Below, in pieces: positions 6,391 to 15,890 of a stretch of 46,655 nt of DNA. The position numbers and the translations under genes are program-made. The notes beneath the pieces were generated by a model that did not search any database, had not been told where the DNA came from, and saw only the letters and a program-made list of their open reading frames with translations. Position 1 is the first letter of the stretch; every line of letters begins with the position of its first letter. This DNA comes from Vacuolonema iberomarrocanum LEGE 07170 (GTDB lineage Bacteria; Cyanobacteriota; Cyanobacteriia; Elainellales; Elainellaceae), in contig JADEXA010000058.1 of NCBI GenBank assembly GCA_015207365.1, forward strand, positions 1-46,655. The letters are read 5' to 3'.

Positions 6391-9141
6391 ATGAGAGGCT
6401 TGAAGACGGTCAAGGATTTTACGCGATCGCTTCCCCTGGTGGCGGTTCACGCCAGAACGACTGCGGTTTTGACTGCCCTCGAAAAGAGCCAGTGCGATCG
6501 CGCTGTCGTGCTCAATGCCCAAAACAGACCTTTGGGCGTGGTGCGATTGCAGGATGTGCTCTGGCCGACACAGGTAAACGCGACTCTGCCTCCGGTTGTG
6601 GGAGAGCTTTCCGTCTTCCAACCGATCCGGCTGGTGGCAGAGTCGATCAGCCTGGACGACCTGTATCACGAGATGGTAGCCGCCGAGCCGACCGAGCATT
6701 GGTTGGTCATGGCTGCGGATGGTGCCTGTCTGGGCATGGTGGAACAGGCTCAGTGGTGGGAATTTTGGGCAACCCAGGAACCGACGGGCGATCAGTCAGC
6801 GGTCTCGGGGAGGATGGCAGCGGCGATCGCCCCCAATGCTCCTGACACCCTGACGTTACGAACCTTATCGACGCTGCTAGAAGAATTACCCTTACCCCTG
6901 ATGGTGCAAACGAGTGGGGGGCATATTCTCGCGCAAAATGCCGCTTGGCGGCACCAGTTGGAGGTGCTGCAAAATCCAGAGACGATCTGGCAGGAAATCA
7001 GCACATTTCTAGCGGAGCCTGTTCTCGAAACCGGTGCGGTGGCTACTCCGGTAGCCTTGGAGCGACCCGACGCGACCCTACCGCCACTGTCCGATGGTGA
7101 GTTAGGGGCCGATGGCGAGTTAGGAGCCGATGGCGAGTTGGGGGGTTCCTTGGACCCATCGCTCTCGGCAGCTCATGAGAGTGACGGATTTCTGCACTCT
7201 GACAATATGTGGGAAGCGTTATTGCAGTCGGCAAGCCAATTGCATCAGCGGGGGAGTTGCCAGCGGTTGCCCCAGTCGGGCAACTGTGTGTGCCTATGTG
7301 AAACGAAGGCAGATGGCGATCGCATTTGGCAATTTTCGGGAACTCGGCTGGGCGATCAACTGCCGCTCATTTCCTCGGACGATCTGCCCGATTCGGTTCC
7401 CCCCGAGCAGGTATGGCTGGTGTTGGCGCAGGATGTCACTGAGCAGCATCAGGTAGCGAAGGAATTGGCCGCCAAAAACGCCGATTTGGTCCAGCTCAAT
7501 CGCCTCAAAGACGAGTTTCTTTCCTGCGTCAGCCATGAGCTGCGGACCCCATTGACGGCAGTGTTGGGACTCTCTAACTTGCTGAAAGATCAGATGATCG
7601 GCGAGCTGAACGAGCGCCAAGCCCGCTATGCTCACCTGATCTATCAAAGTGGTCGCCATCTGATGACCATCGTGAATGACATGCTGGATCTGACGCGGAT
7701 TGAAACGGGCCAATTGGAGCTGACGATGGTTCCGGTGGCGGTCGAAGCCATGTGCCGCCGCGCCTTTACTCAGGCCAAGCAAATGCACAAGTTCGACGAT
7801 TCCCTGGAATTGCAAGACCCGGAGGGTACCGCACCGATTCCGCCGTTTAAGCTTGAAGTGCATGCCAGAACCCGAACGATCGTGGCGGACGAGTTGCGGT
7901 TGCGGCAAATGCTCGCCAATTTGCTATCCAATGCAATGAAGTTTACCGATGGAACGGGACAGATCGGCCTGAAGGTCGAACGATGGGATGGTTGGGTCGC
8001 TTTCACAGTATGGGATACAGGCATTGGCATTCCCAAGAGCCAGCAACATCTCATTTTTCAAAAATTTCAACAGTTAGAGCATCCGCTCACCCGGCGCTTT
8101 GAAGGAACAGGCTTAGGGTTGGTACTAACTCAGCGACTGGCACGACTCCATGGTGGCGATGTTACGTTCACCTCTACCGAGGGAGAGGGGAGCCGGTTTA
8201 CGCTGTTGCTACCGCCCGATCCATCCCTGCGGGGCGTCAAGCCTCGTATGCCCCAACCCAAGGCGACGAACTGGCCCGGCCATAGCCTGGTGTTGGTGGT
8301 TGAAGCCGTACCCCATTTTTTGGATGACCTGTACAGGGCATTGCGGCAGTTGGGCTATCGGGTGGCGATCGCCCGCTCGGGCACCGAAGCGCTAGAAAAA
8401 GCCCGCCAACTGCAACCGCTGATGATTTTTCTAAACCCCTTTCTACCCTTGCTGTCGGGGTGGGATGTACTGACACTGTTGCGATCGCATCCCGAAACCT
8501 GTGACATCCCTGTGCTCGTTACCGCTGGGCGCAGCGAGCGCAGCCAGGCGTTTCGCCACGGAGCCAGCGATTTCCTCAACCTCCCGGTACAGCCTGAAGC
8601 TCTGAAGGAGGCAATTGCCACCCTCCAACGACAAGCCACCGCTCCCGAACGCTCCACGGCTAAGCTCCTAACGATTTTGCACTTGGCTCCAGCGATCGCC
8701 ATGCGACCCGATTTGTCCTTGGTCGCGGCTCCATCTGCATCGGCGATGCCGGGGCGATCGGCCTCCTCGCCCCTGGCTGAGGCATTGCAGTCTTACCCTT
8801 GTCGCGTGCTAGAAGTCGACGATCTAGAACAAGCAAATTTGCTGGCGCGGGTTTGGAATCCAGATCTGCTGCTATTGGATGGAATCTTGCCAGAACCATT
8901 ATCTTATCTGCGCCAACTGAGCCGATGCAGCGCCCTGGCAACCCTGCCCATCATTACCCTCAGTCCCGAAAACACCCAGGCGGCTCACCAAATCCCGGAG
9001 CTTTCGGTGTTTCCATATCTAATGTCTGAGAATGTAGACAGCAAAACCAGCTATCCCGATCTATCGCCATTGGTTCAAATGATGCACCAAGCAGTGGGGC
9101 CTCACTCGGCTTCGGTTTCGGGTGTCGGCAAAGAAGGCTGA
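6391..9141 (+). CDS. CBS-like hybrid histidine kinase next to the kai genes
   Basis: This is a 916-residue sensor kinase without membrane spans. Residues 1-125 look like a CBS pair (VVLNAQNRPLGVVRLQDVLW). Residues about 150-355 resemble a PAS-type region with a low-complexity DGELGA insert. The HisKA domain has its phosphoacceptor at H382 (SHELRTPL). The ATPase domain has N514 (LLSNAMKF), DTGIGIP and GTGLGL. Two receiver-like domains follow. The first (from about residue 630) has VVEA in place of the acidic pair and N in LNPFLP where Asp is phosphorylated, so it is a pseudo-receiver. The second keeps an Asp (LLLLDGIL) but has a degenerate start. Its place divergent from kaiA, and the pseudo-receiver recalling CikA, suggest clock input or output; this is inference. 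Its end overlaps the convergent GT39 gene by 40 bases. Confidence 0.9.
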   Translation: MRGLKTVKDFTRSLPLVAVHARTTAVLTALEKSQCDRAVVLNAQNRPLGVVRLQDVLWPTQVNATLPPVVGELSVFQPIRLVAESISLDDLYHEMVAAEPTEHWLVMAADGACLGMVEQAQWWEFWATQEPTGDQSAVSGRMAAAIAPNAPDTLTLRTLSTLLEELPLPLMVQTSGGHILAQNAAWRHQLEVLQNPETIWQEISTFLAEPVLETGAVATPVALERPDATLPPLSDGELGADGELGADGELGGSLDPSLSAAHESDGFLHSDNMWEALLQSASQLHQRGSCQRLPQSGNCVCLCETKADGDRIWQFSGTRLGDQLPLISSDDLPDSVPPEQVWLVLAQDVTEQHQVAKELAAKNADLVQLNRLKDEFLSCVSHELRTPLTAVLGLSNLLKDQMIGELNERQARYAHLIYQSGRHLMTIVNDMLDLTRIETGQLELTMVPVAVEAMCRRAFTQAKQMHKFDDSLELQDPEGTAPIPPFKLEVHARTRTIVADELRLRQMLANLLSNAMKFTDGTGQIGLKVERWDGWVAFTVWDTGIGIPKSQQHLIFQKFQQLEHPLTRRFEGTGLGLVLTQRLARLHGGDVTFTSTEGEGSRFTLLLPPDPSLRGVKPRMPQPKATNWPGHSLVLVVEAVPHFLDDLYRALRQLGYRVAIARSGTEALEKARQLQPLMIFLNPFLPLLSGWDVLTLLRSHPETCDIPVLVTAGRSERSQAFRHGASDFLNLPVQPEALKEAIATLQRQATAPERSTAKLLTILHLAPAIAMRPDLSLVAAPSASAMPGRSASSPLAEALQSYPCRVLEVDDLEQANLLARVWNPDLLLLDGILPEPLSYLRQLSRCSALATLPIITLSPENTQAAHQIPELSVFPYLMSENVDSKTSYPDLSPLVQMMHQAVGPHSASVSGVGKEG
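7093..7146 (+). repeat. Three tandem 18-base repeats inside the hybrid kinase
   Basis: Three nearly identical 18-base units encode DGELGA-DGELGA-DGELGG from residue 235. They form an acidic linker within the sensor region and probably vary in number by replication slippage. Confidence 0.85.
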
Positions 9142-10970
9142 GCGCCACCGCCAGCGGCTGGATTCCGCTGTTGGGCGATGGCCAAGGGCAGTCGGATGCG
9201 CACGAGGTTATATTTTCTGATTCGCTTGAGCTCACGATAATCGCGCGGGCGCAAATCTGACTCCACAATGCGATAGCGCAAACTGAGGGATAGCAAGGTG
9301 CGCCGCCGCCGCTCCTGGGGCAAGGACAAGAAATAGTCCACCGCTTCTCTGGAATTAGACAGAAATTTGACGGGTTGCTGCGTGTAAAATACCAGGCTGG
9401 GTTTGGCAAAGCCAATCATGACAATGGGTTCATTGCGGCGCTGCTGCGCCAAGATTTCTGCGGCCATCTGCCGAATGGGAAGCTGCCGTTGGGCATCCAT
9501 TACGAACAGCGCTGGGGTGAGGGCGAAAACAAGGAATAGCGCAAAGGTCGCGATTTGTACGCTCCAGAGCCAGTGCCCCTGCCGGCGCCAGAGCAAGATC
9601 AGCGTGGCGATCGCCCCCGAGCCCCAAATCACGGCTCCGATGACCGGAACTCCCGATTGTTGCATGGCCGCAGGAAAATCGGGTGTGGCCAGATCGGTTC
9701 CCAAGAAATTGGGGGAATAAAGCATGATGCCCGCTAGACCCGCCATCAACAGGACCTCTGTCCCGTGGGTGAGCCATCGCCCCCAACCGGCTCGGGTCGG
9801 GATTGTCATCCATGCACTCCATTGCAGCGCCACCAGCAAGGCCGCTGCCGGAATCAGGGGCACCACGTAGCTGGGCAACTTCGTCACCGCAATGGTGAAG
9901 AACAGAAAAATCGCTGAGAACCACATCAGGGCAAAGAGGCCGAGATGGGTGGATCGGGGCTGCGATCGCCAGTCTTGCCAGCGCCAAACCCGCAACCGAC
10001 CCATGGCCAGGGGCAGGTAGGCCGAGTAGGGTGCAAAGCCTGCCAATACGATGAGGAAGTAGAAGTACCAGGGGGCCGAGTGCTGATTGACGACACTCGT
10101 GAAGCGCTCGAAATTGTGATAGCCGAAAAAAGAATCGATATAGTCTTGCCCATTGGCCTGGAAGACCAGGATGTACCAGGGGACGGCGATCGCGAGAAGT
10201 AACACAATGCCTCGAATCGGCATCGCTTCCCGCCAAACTTCACGGAACTTGCCCAGGTAAAACAAAAACGTCAGCACGATCAGTCCCGGCAGCACGATAC
10301 CTACCGGGCCCTTGGCGAGAATGGCCAATCCACAAAAGGTGTAGAACCCCACATACCCCAGTCGCTTGACCCACCGCTCGGGTTCGGCATAGGCCGCGAA
10401 AAAACAAAAGAGCGCTGTCCCAATGCAGCCACTCAGGAGCATGTCGGAAACGCCAGTGCGTGCCCAGACCAGGGTTTGCAGGTTAAAGGCCAGGAAGCCC
10501 GATCCAATCCATGCTGCCAACCAGCGTTGGGTTTCGGAGGTCTGCATCGATGTTGAATCTGCCGCACCACCCAACGCGGGGATAGGCACCCCAAACCGTT
10601 GCAAAATCAGGAAGCCACCCACGGTCAATGCGGTTGCGCCCAGGGCTGAGGGAAAACGGACGGCCCATTCATTCACCCCAATGGTTTGGTAAGCGATCGC
10701 CATCAGCCAGTAGACCAACGGGGGTTTGTCAAACCGGGTTTCACCGTTGAAGTAAGGAGTAATCCAATCTCCGGTTTCCACCATCTGGCGAGCGGCTTCG
10801 GCGAATAGCGGTTCCGTTTCATCGATCAACCCAACGCTGCCCAGATGCCACCAAAACCCTAGAAAGCAAATGACCACCAGCCAAAGCGCAGACAGCCCCC
10901 ACGCCAGTGCTGGATTTTTCGACCAATGGTTTAAGAAGCCTTGAGAAGGGGAGTGCAAGGGATGCGCCAT
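9102..10970 (-). CDS. GT39-family (ArnT/PMT-like) membrane glycosyltransferase
   Basis: This is a 622-residue integral membrane protein of the dolichyl/undecaprenyl-phosphate sugar:acceptor transferase family. After the first membrane helix it carries the signature loop LIDETEPLFAEAARQM followed by TRFDKPPLVYWL and GVNEWAVRFPSALGA. This loop holds the acidic catalytic residues of the GT-C fold. About ten further hydrophobic helices follow, then a soluble C-terminal region of about 120 residues. It probably moves a lipid-linked sugar onto a lipid or protein on the outer face of the plasma membrane; the acceptor is unknown. A second member, more distantly related, is at 25982-27622. The gene is alone on its strand and converges with the hybrid kinase. 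Confidence 0.88.
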   Translation of the reverse strand: MAHPLHSPSQGFLNHWSKNPALAWGLSALWLVVICFLGFWWHLGSVGLIDETEPLFAEAARQMVETGDWITPYFNGETRFDKPPLVYWLMAIAYQTIGVNEWAVRFPSALGATALTVGGFLILQRFGVPIPALGGAADSTSMQTSETQRWLAAWIGSGFLAFNLQTLVWARTGVSDMLLSGCIGTALFCFFAAYAEPERWVKRLGYVGFYTFCGLAILAKGPVGIVLPGLIVLTFLFYLGKFREVWREAMPIRGIVLLLAIAVPWYILVFQANGQDYIDSFFGYHNFERFTSVVNQHSAPWYFYFLIVLAGFAPYSAYLPLAMGRLRVWRWQDWRSQPRSTHLGLFALMWFSAIFLFFTIAVTKLPSYVVPLIPAAALLVALQWSAWMTIPTRAGWGRWLTHGTEVLLMAGLAGIMLYSPNFLGTDLATPDFPAAMQQSGVPVIGAVIWGSGAIATLILLWRRQGHWLWSVQIATFALFLVFALTPALFVMDAQRQLPIRQMAAEILAQQRRNEPIVMIGFAKPSLVFYTQQPVKFLSNSREAVDYFLSLPQERRRRTLLSLSLRYRIVESDLRPRDYRELKRIRKYNLVRIRLPLAIAQQRNPAAGGGAQPSLPTPETEAE

Positions 10971-11599
10971 GAACCTGTGTGACGAATTCCGTAAAGATAA
11001 AAGTTAAAGAAAGAGCCGGGATAGCGAATCGATGGATGCGTGCCGGATGAACCCAAACCCACTCTGATGGAAAGACTTGGCTATGTAGGTGAATGTCTAC
11101 TGTACCTGGAAATTTACTGTACCTGGAAATGCGATCGCCGCCTTGCCCAATGTGCCACCCCAACAAGCGGATGAGCGGGTAACTGGTGGCATAAAACACA
11201 ATTCAGCCGCTCCCTAGAAAAATCATGAAAATCTGATGATACAGACAGTAAAATTCAGCCTAAACTGATGAGAGTTCATCTGTTCTAAAAGCACTGTTGA
11301 TTTGTCCTGAAATCCCTTGCCAGTCTTAGAGTCCCTCACCACTCAACGTAGCCTACGTTAGACAACACCGTACTGTATTGGCAAATGGTTGGCTTGTTTC
11401 AAGGGTTGATGCGTTACACCTTCGTTAACGCAGCCTACGGGGGCGGTAGGCCGGTTCACTGGTTGCGTCTCCGAGGGATTGGATGTGCCCTGCGTGCGCG
11501 AATGCATCCGGCGGGAACTACGGAAGGGCGATGGGTGGATGAACAGATGATTGGTGCCAATGTTTCTGTGTCTGTCTAGCAGTATGGAGAGGTTTGCCG
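10971..11599. other. Intergenic region with two short repeats
   Basis: No convincing gene is seen. Two 16-base copies of TACTGTACCTGGAAAT lie at 11098-11113 and 11115-11130, a tandem repeat 130-160 bases upstream of the GT39 start. A 31-base dispersed repeat lies at 11408-11438: reversed it reads GTAGGCTGCGTTAACG and ends GTAACGCATC, and is related to the pair at 40315-40392. Confidence 0.6.
11408..11438 (-). repeat. GTAGG-TGCGTTA dispersed repeat
   Basis: On the minus strand it runs from GTAGGCTGCGTTAAC to GTAACGCATC. This is the same consensus as 40315-40345. It is a common type of cyanobacterial intergenic repeat. Confidence 0.65.
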
Positions 11600-12265
11600 A
11601 TGCGGTTGCCTTTGTCTTATTCCCCATCCCAAAACCGCCCTGCCGACTATCTGGCAGAAGTGATTGAGACGGCAACCACCGAGTTTTTGGCGCAATGCCT
11701 GGAGCCAGATGACCTGAAATTTGCTACCATGCCGCCCTTTGGCAGTTGGGTCAAGTCCTGGGATGAGGAATCGGGAAACCAGATTTATGCTGTGGTCTAC
11801 CATGTCACCACCAGCCCGATCGACTCGGTGCATCGTGCCCGTGCTTTGGGCATGTCTCTGGAGGATTTGCGCGAACAGCAGCCGCAAATTTTTGCCATGC
11901 TCAAAACGGAGTTTCGGGCGGCAATTGTAGGATTTGAGCGATCGCCCCAAAGCAGCGACAGCCGTGCACTGCCCGCGACCCTCCATCAACACTTGCCGCC
12001 CCGCCCACCCCAAATTCACCAAGCCGTCCATGCCTGCTCTGCCAATGAAGTGCTGCGGTTTAGCGAGCAGTTGGAATTTCTGCGAACGTTACTCCAGGTC
12101 ACAGCTGCCCCGGTAGATGCGCTGCTTGCGGCTACGTTGCGCGATATTTACCAGTTGCGCCAGGGCGATCGCTCCTGGCTTGTACAGGCAGGACGAATGC
12201 TCAGCCTGATTCTGAAAGACGACTACGATCGCCTCCAGATCATCCTCAGCCAGGTCTATTTGTAG
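11600..12265 (+). CDS. HAS-barrel domain protein
   Basis: This 221-residue soluble protein resembles the cyanobacterial HAS-barrel proteins, named after the N-terminal barrel of HerA and ATP-synthase-like ATPases. The stretch PPFGSWVKSWDEESGNQIYAVVYHVTTSPIDS forms the barrel-like segment. Residues 90-221 are helical and include FRAAIVGF and a C-terminal LLQVTAAPVDALLAATLRDIYQLR. I chose ATG 11600 because GGAGAGG lies 8 bases before it. The TTG two codons earlier is less likely. No ATPase gene is adjacent, so its partner is unknown. It is a single gene with its own 5' region. Confidence 0.7.
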   Translation: MRLPLSYSPSQNRPADYLAEVIETATTEFLAQCLEPDDLKFATMPPFGSWVKSWDEESGNQIYAVVYHVTTSPIDSVHRARALGMSLEDLREQQPQIFAMLKTEFRAAIVGFERSPQSSDSRALPATLHQHLPPRPPQIHQAVHACSANEVLRFSEQLEFLRTLLQVTAAPVDALLAATLRDIYQLRQGDRSWLVQAGRMLSLILKDDYDRLQIILSQVYL

Positions 12266-12630
12266 GAAGCGCCTGGCGCGTGCTAGGTTTTGAGTTTATC
12301 TCTCTGCCCAAAGATTGATTTTTGGGGCAATTGGTCTTTTTCAGAGATGATTTTGCCCCCAGCTAGCGACTTTCTTTAATCTACCAAAACCCTTACCCAG
12401 TGGTCAGTGTGACGGTTGGACTAGCCTTGCTTGCAAAGTTTTGTAAGGAGATGCTGCTGTAAATTTAAGTTTGCTAACATTCCCACATATTTCAATAACA
12501 GTAAAATAGAATACAGAAAGAGGGGAATACTCTGGATAAGCGCTCCTATTCACAAAAGTGAGGCGGGGATCAAGTTTTATAGTATTCGATGCAATCCAGG
12601 TATTTACGTTTCAGACGAGGAGATACGACC
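12266..12630. other. Spacer between HAS-barrel and DUF4278 genes
   Basis: I see no gene. An imperfect hairpin around 12306-12332 (TGCCCAAA to TTTGGGGCA) followed by a T-rich stretch may end the HAS-barrel transcript. The rest is AT-rich and probably holds the DUF4278 promoter. Confidence 0.35.
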
Positions 12631-13047
12631 ATGCGGCTGCACTATCGGGGTAATGGCTACGAGTACGAACCAGTTGAACTCAACACGGTGGAGTCTGAAA
12701 TGAACGGTCGCTATCGCTGGCAGGGGTTTAATTTCTCGTATCCTCGCCACATTCCTGTGCCCCAAACAGACTACAACTTGAAATATCGGGGCGTCGATTA
12801 TCCCGCTGAAGAAGCGCGAGAACTTGCTCCAGACTGCTTTCGACCCGCTCCTGCTGCGACCGCGAGCATACCCAGACACAACAACCTCAACGCGCGTCGT
12901 GCTCTGATGCGGGAAATTGAGCAGATTCACCTGAAAAATATCCAAGATCGCTTGGTTCGCCGTATTGAAGCCGCTGAGGCACGGGGGGATCAGGCACTGA
13001 TCCAACAATTGGAAGCAGAAATGAGCCACATGGCCTGCCCGATCTAG
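12631..13047 (+). CDS. DUF4278 domain protein
   Basis: This 138-residue protein begins MRLHYRGNGYEYEP and continues with YRWQGFNFSYPRH and LKYRGVDY, the pattern of cyanobacterial DUF4278 proteins. The family has no known function. I chose the ATG at 12631, which follows GAGGAGA by about 8 bases and gives the family's usual start; the longer frame from 12589 would add 14 unconserved residues. The C-terminal 50 residues are charged and likely a single long helix (MREIEQIHLKNIQDRLVRRI). A strong terminator follows at 13124-13155, so this is a single-gene transcript. Confidence 0.82.
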   Translation: MRLHYRGNGYEYEPVELNTVESEMNGRYRWQGFNFSYPRHIPVPQTDYNLKYRGVDYPAEEARELAPDCFRPAPAATASIPRHNNLNARRALMREIEQIHLKNIQDRLVRRIEAAEARGDQALIQQLEAEMSHMACPI

Positions 13048-13123
13048 GCGGCATAAACCTGAGCAGGTGCGGCCTAACTGCTTCACATCGAGTTTGGCTC
13101 TTGCCAAAACAAAAGCTTACTTT

Positions 13124-13155
13124 GGGGGAACAACTGGGGAGAGGTTCCCCCTTTT
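13124..13155 (+). terminator. Intrinsic terminator after the DUF4278 gene
   Basis: GGGGGAAC and GTTCCCCC form a perfect 8-bp stem followed directly by TTTT. Confidence 0.8.
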
Positions 13156-13250
13156 CTTGGAAACTTTTTTGGACTGTGGGTTTGTCGAGTGAAGACGATT
13201 GCCCCTCCCCAAATTGCTCTCATCCCAATGCGCTAAAAAACCAATGCGCT

Positions 13251-13316
13251 AAAAAACGACGCCCGATCATTTCTTGAAACCTCCGTGTTGCGAGGCTTAA
13301 AGACTGAGCGGGCGTC
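13251..13316 (-). terminator. Intrinsic terminator of the acidic lipoprotein gene
   Basis: On the minus strand GACGCCCG pairs with CGGGCGTC over a 43-base loop, followed by GTTTTTTAG. A CCAATGCGCTAAAAAAC motif is repeated just beyond. It lies 42 bases after the lipoprotein stop. Confidence 0.6.
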
Positions 13317-13357
13317 ATTGCTTATGGAAGTCGGTAGCAAAACCTCGGAGCCAGGGA

Positions 13358-14986
13358 CTATATGAGCTTCGGCACCTCTACAGGCGATCGCCTTTCTGGG
13401 ACGTTTGGAATGGACGGCTCAGGCTGTTCAACCTCTGACGAGTCTTCGAGGGGAGCGATCGCCGGATTTTCCTCTGGCTCTTCTATCACAGCAGGTGGGA
13501 TGTTGGGCTGCTTGTCATCCGTTGTGTCACCCTCTTCTAAGTCCGGGGGAGAGAGTTCCACGTCACTGTCCCGATTCTCTTGCACTTCAGAATCTGTCTC
13601 AGCTCCAACAGACTCGTCCAGCCGTTCCACGGATTCAGCGCCAGCAGAAGGAACATCCAGCTCGTCGGGTACATCCCTATCCGACTCGGCTGGAGAACTA
13701 TCGGCGGATGGCTCTAAGGTTGAGGGAGTCAGGCGATCGCCCTCTATTTTTCGCTGTTCCTTGCGCTTCTCAGACGGCATCTCTGTTTCATCCGTTAGTT
13801 CATCGCCCGCAGGCACCTGCTCTAGCTCAGCTTCCTCTGTCGTTGCGTCTGCCTTCGTGGGTTCGACTGCCGATGGTTTTTCCTGTGACTCAGCAGGTTG
13901 AGAAACCTCATCTGGGGCGGTTTCAGATTCCTCTTGTGTATCCTCAACGGCACTATCTGGCGAAGCGGTCTCTATATCTTCTTCTTCAGTCGCCTCTTCT
14001 ATGGGTTCCGATTCGGGTGGAATGGGGCTAGGTGCTTCGAAGATTGGGGGTGGCTCGTAATTCGGATCCACAATGCCGCCTAGATCCGCTGCCGTGAGCT
14101 CTCCTCGGGTTAACTGCGCAAGGGTGTCGGTTCCCCCTGGCTCGTAGTTAATCAGGCGAACAGTATTGTTGAAAACGTTGTCGGTTGGCCGTCCATCTTC
14201 ATCGAGCAGCTCTAGTTGCACCCAGTTTTTGCCGGGACGCAGTCCTTTTAGATAGATGGGTTGCCAATCTTCGAAGACAAAGCTTTCCCCATTGACCGTG
14301 CAGCGAATCCGCCAGTCTTTGATGGCATCGTCGCTCCGTTCCTGCGCAATGAAATGGAGGGGTACATTGGTCAGGTAAAAGTCGAGCATGATGGGTTCGG
14401 CCCCAAAGTTGCCCTGCGGGAAGCTGTAGGTGATCAGCGGTTGATTGGGGTCGGGGTTGTTTTTCGGTGTTTTGGTATAGCTATGGAAGGTTGTGAGCGC
14501 AAAGGCTCCTTCGTTTTTAAAGGTTTCATGCCAGGGGCGGGCGGCGATCGCTCGAATGGTGTGGGTTCCTGGGGCCAGTCCTTGAAAGATCAGGACGGCA
14601 TCCGCGTCATAAACCGCCTGGTAGGGCTGATCATCGAGAAAAACCTGGAGATAAGGCCCCAAGCCCAACTCTTCGTCTTTGAATAGCGGCAAATCGCGCA
14701 CCCGCACCCGCACTGTTGCTTGATCATCCTCGAACACCTCACCGTTGCGGGGGCTGAGAATGCTCACTTGGGGTTGGTAGCTATCGATATCGCGCCGCAG
14801 GTCTTGAATGACCTCGGGTGGTGAGACTTCCATGATGCGTGGGCGTGGAACCACTGGTGGTCGTTCGGCTCCCGGTGGCGCAGAGAGCGATCGCCCGTTA
14901 CACCCCATTAACCCCATCCCAAGGCTGAGGATCAGCATCACCCCAACCACTACACGCCGCCATGTCCATTGCCTAAGCCTGGTCAC
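13358..14986 (-). CDS. Lipoprotein with a highly acidic C-terminal tail
   Basis: This is a 542-residue predicted lipoprotein. An Arg-rich start and hydrophobic helix lead to a lipobox LMGC with C29 as lipidation site. Residues about 70-290 look like a folded beta-rich region (VSILSPRNGEVFEDDQATVRVRV, APGTHTIRAIAARPWHET) that resembles Ig-like or chitobiase-like folds. Residues about 310-542 are low-complexity, rich in Glu, Asp, Ser and Pro. The start is GTG at 14986 with AGGGAG 8 bases upstream. I do not recognise a named family. It is divergent from psaA with a 904-base spacer, and no functional link is evident. An acidic extracellular tail could bind cations, but that is inference. Confidence 0.75.
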   Translation of the reverse strand: MTRLRQWTWRRVVVGVMLILSLGMGLMGCNGRSLSAPPGAERPPVVPRPRIMEVSPPEVIQDLRRDIDSYQPQVSILSPRNGEVFEDDQATVRVRVRDLPLFKDEELGLGPYLQVFLDDQPYQAVYDADAVLIFQGLAPGTHTIRAIAARPWHETFKNEGAFALTTFHSYTKTPKNNPDPNQPLITYSFPQGNFGAEPIMLDFYLTNVPLHFIAQERSDDAIKDWRIRCTVNGESFVFEDWQPIYLKGLRPGKNWVQLELLDEDGRPTDNVFNNTVRLINYEPGGTDTLAQLTRGELTAADLGGIVDPNYEPPPIFEAPSPIPPESEPIEEATEEEDIETASPDSAVEDTQEESETAPDEVSQPAESQEKPSAVEPTKADATTEEAELEQVPAGDELTDETEMPSEKRKEQRKIEGDRLTPSTLEPSADSSPAESDRDVPDELDVPSAGAESVERLDESVGAETDSEVQENRDSDVELSPPDLEEGDTTDDKQPNIPPAVIEEPEENPAIAPLEDSSEVEQPEPSIPNVPERRSPVEVPKLI

Positions 14987-15890
14987 ACCACCAACTCCCT
15001 ACGTTGCTCCCAACTCTATCAACGGTGGATGCGGCCACGCCCGGTCGTCACTCAACCCCAGCTAAGGGGCAAAGTGATAAATCGCAAGACGGGACACGCT
15101 CCAATGGGAACTATATCGGAAAAGGTGGGAAGGAACGTGCAAAGTCGCAAGGTTAACTTTCTGCTTGGAGAGAAAGCCTATCTATAATGATCTGTTGATA
15201 ATTTGTGGAAAAGGAGAGTGAGAGTTGGAAAATAGCTGTGGAAAACGAAGCGATCGCCACTCTATAAGCATTCGTTTTTCTGATGATCCCCCAATATCCT
15301 CTTAGGGGCATAACGTTAGGCTTAAAAGGGATTGAACAACATCTGGATAGCGTTTGTTACATACGCTACCAATTCCTGCTCAGCCCATAGAAAAAGCTAG
15401 AGAGGAAGCTGCGTACAATCCTTATTATTCCATTGCAAACGTGCGAATTATTAACTTTTCTTAATCATCCCTCTTGCGTAATTAATAGCTGACCCCTAGA
15501 ACATTGATCAGTCCTTGATTTCCACAATTTGAATTATTGTTAATCCTCAGACGGTTCGTGCAAGTAACCCCCTTATAATTTCAGGGAACCCTCCCCAGGT
15601 TCGGATGGCACTGCGACTTCGGGGCGATATGTTGAAAAGCTTTAGTTTTTGATTAAAGGTTTTCACCGTCAAGCCGAGCAGCATGTCTTCTTCTGAAAGG
15701 TTCCATCTGTTTTCTCTCACCTGTCCGCTGTCCCGAGATAGTGTGCGCAGGTAAACGCTCCCCCTGGGTCTTATGCACCTTTGATACATCTGCTATTTAT
15801 GGCACGAGAGAGAATGATTGTGGCGACTACTACACGCTTGGGGAAGGGATGTAGTCCTTCGTTCCTTGTCTATAGAGAGGAGAGTCTCTG
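14987..15890. promoter_or_regulatory. Long upstream region of psaA
   Basis: This 904-base spacer has no convincing gene. It separates the acidic lipoprotein (minus) from psaA (plus). A TATAAT at 15574-15579 lies 312 bases before the psaA ATG and is a candidate -10 box. Long psaA leaders with several promoters are known in cyanobacteria. A GTTACA at 15356-15361 recalls half of an RpaB (HLR1) site, but I could not find a convincing pair. Confidence 0.4.

Noticed and set aside
13362..13901. Ser-rich frame antisense to the acidic lipoprotein tail
   Set aside because: It is the mirror of Glu/Asp/Ser codons in the tail; no start signal and no family.
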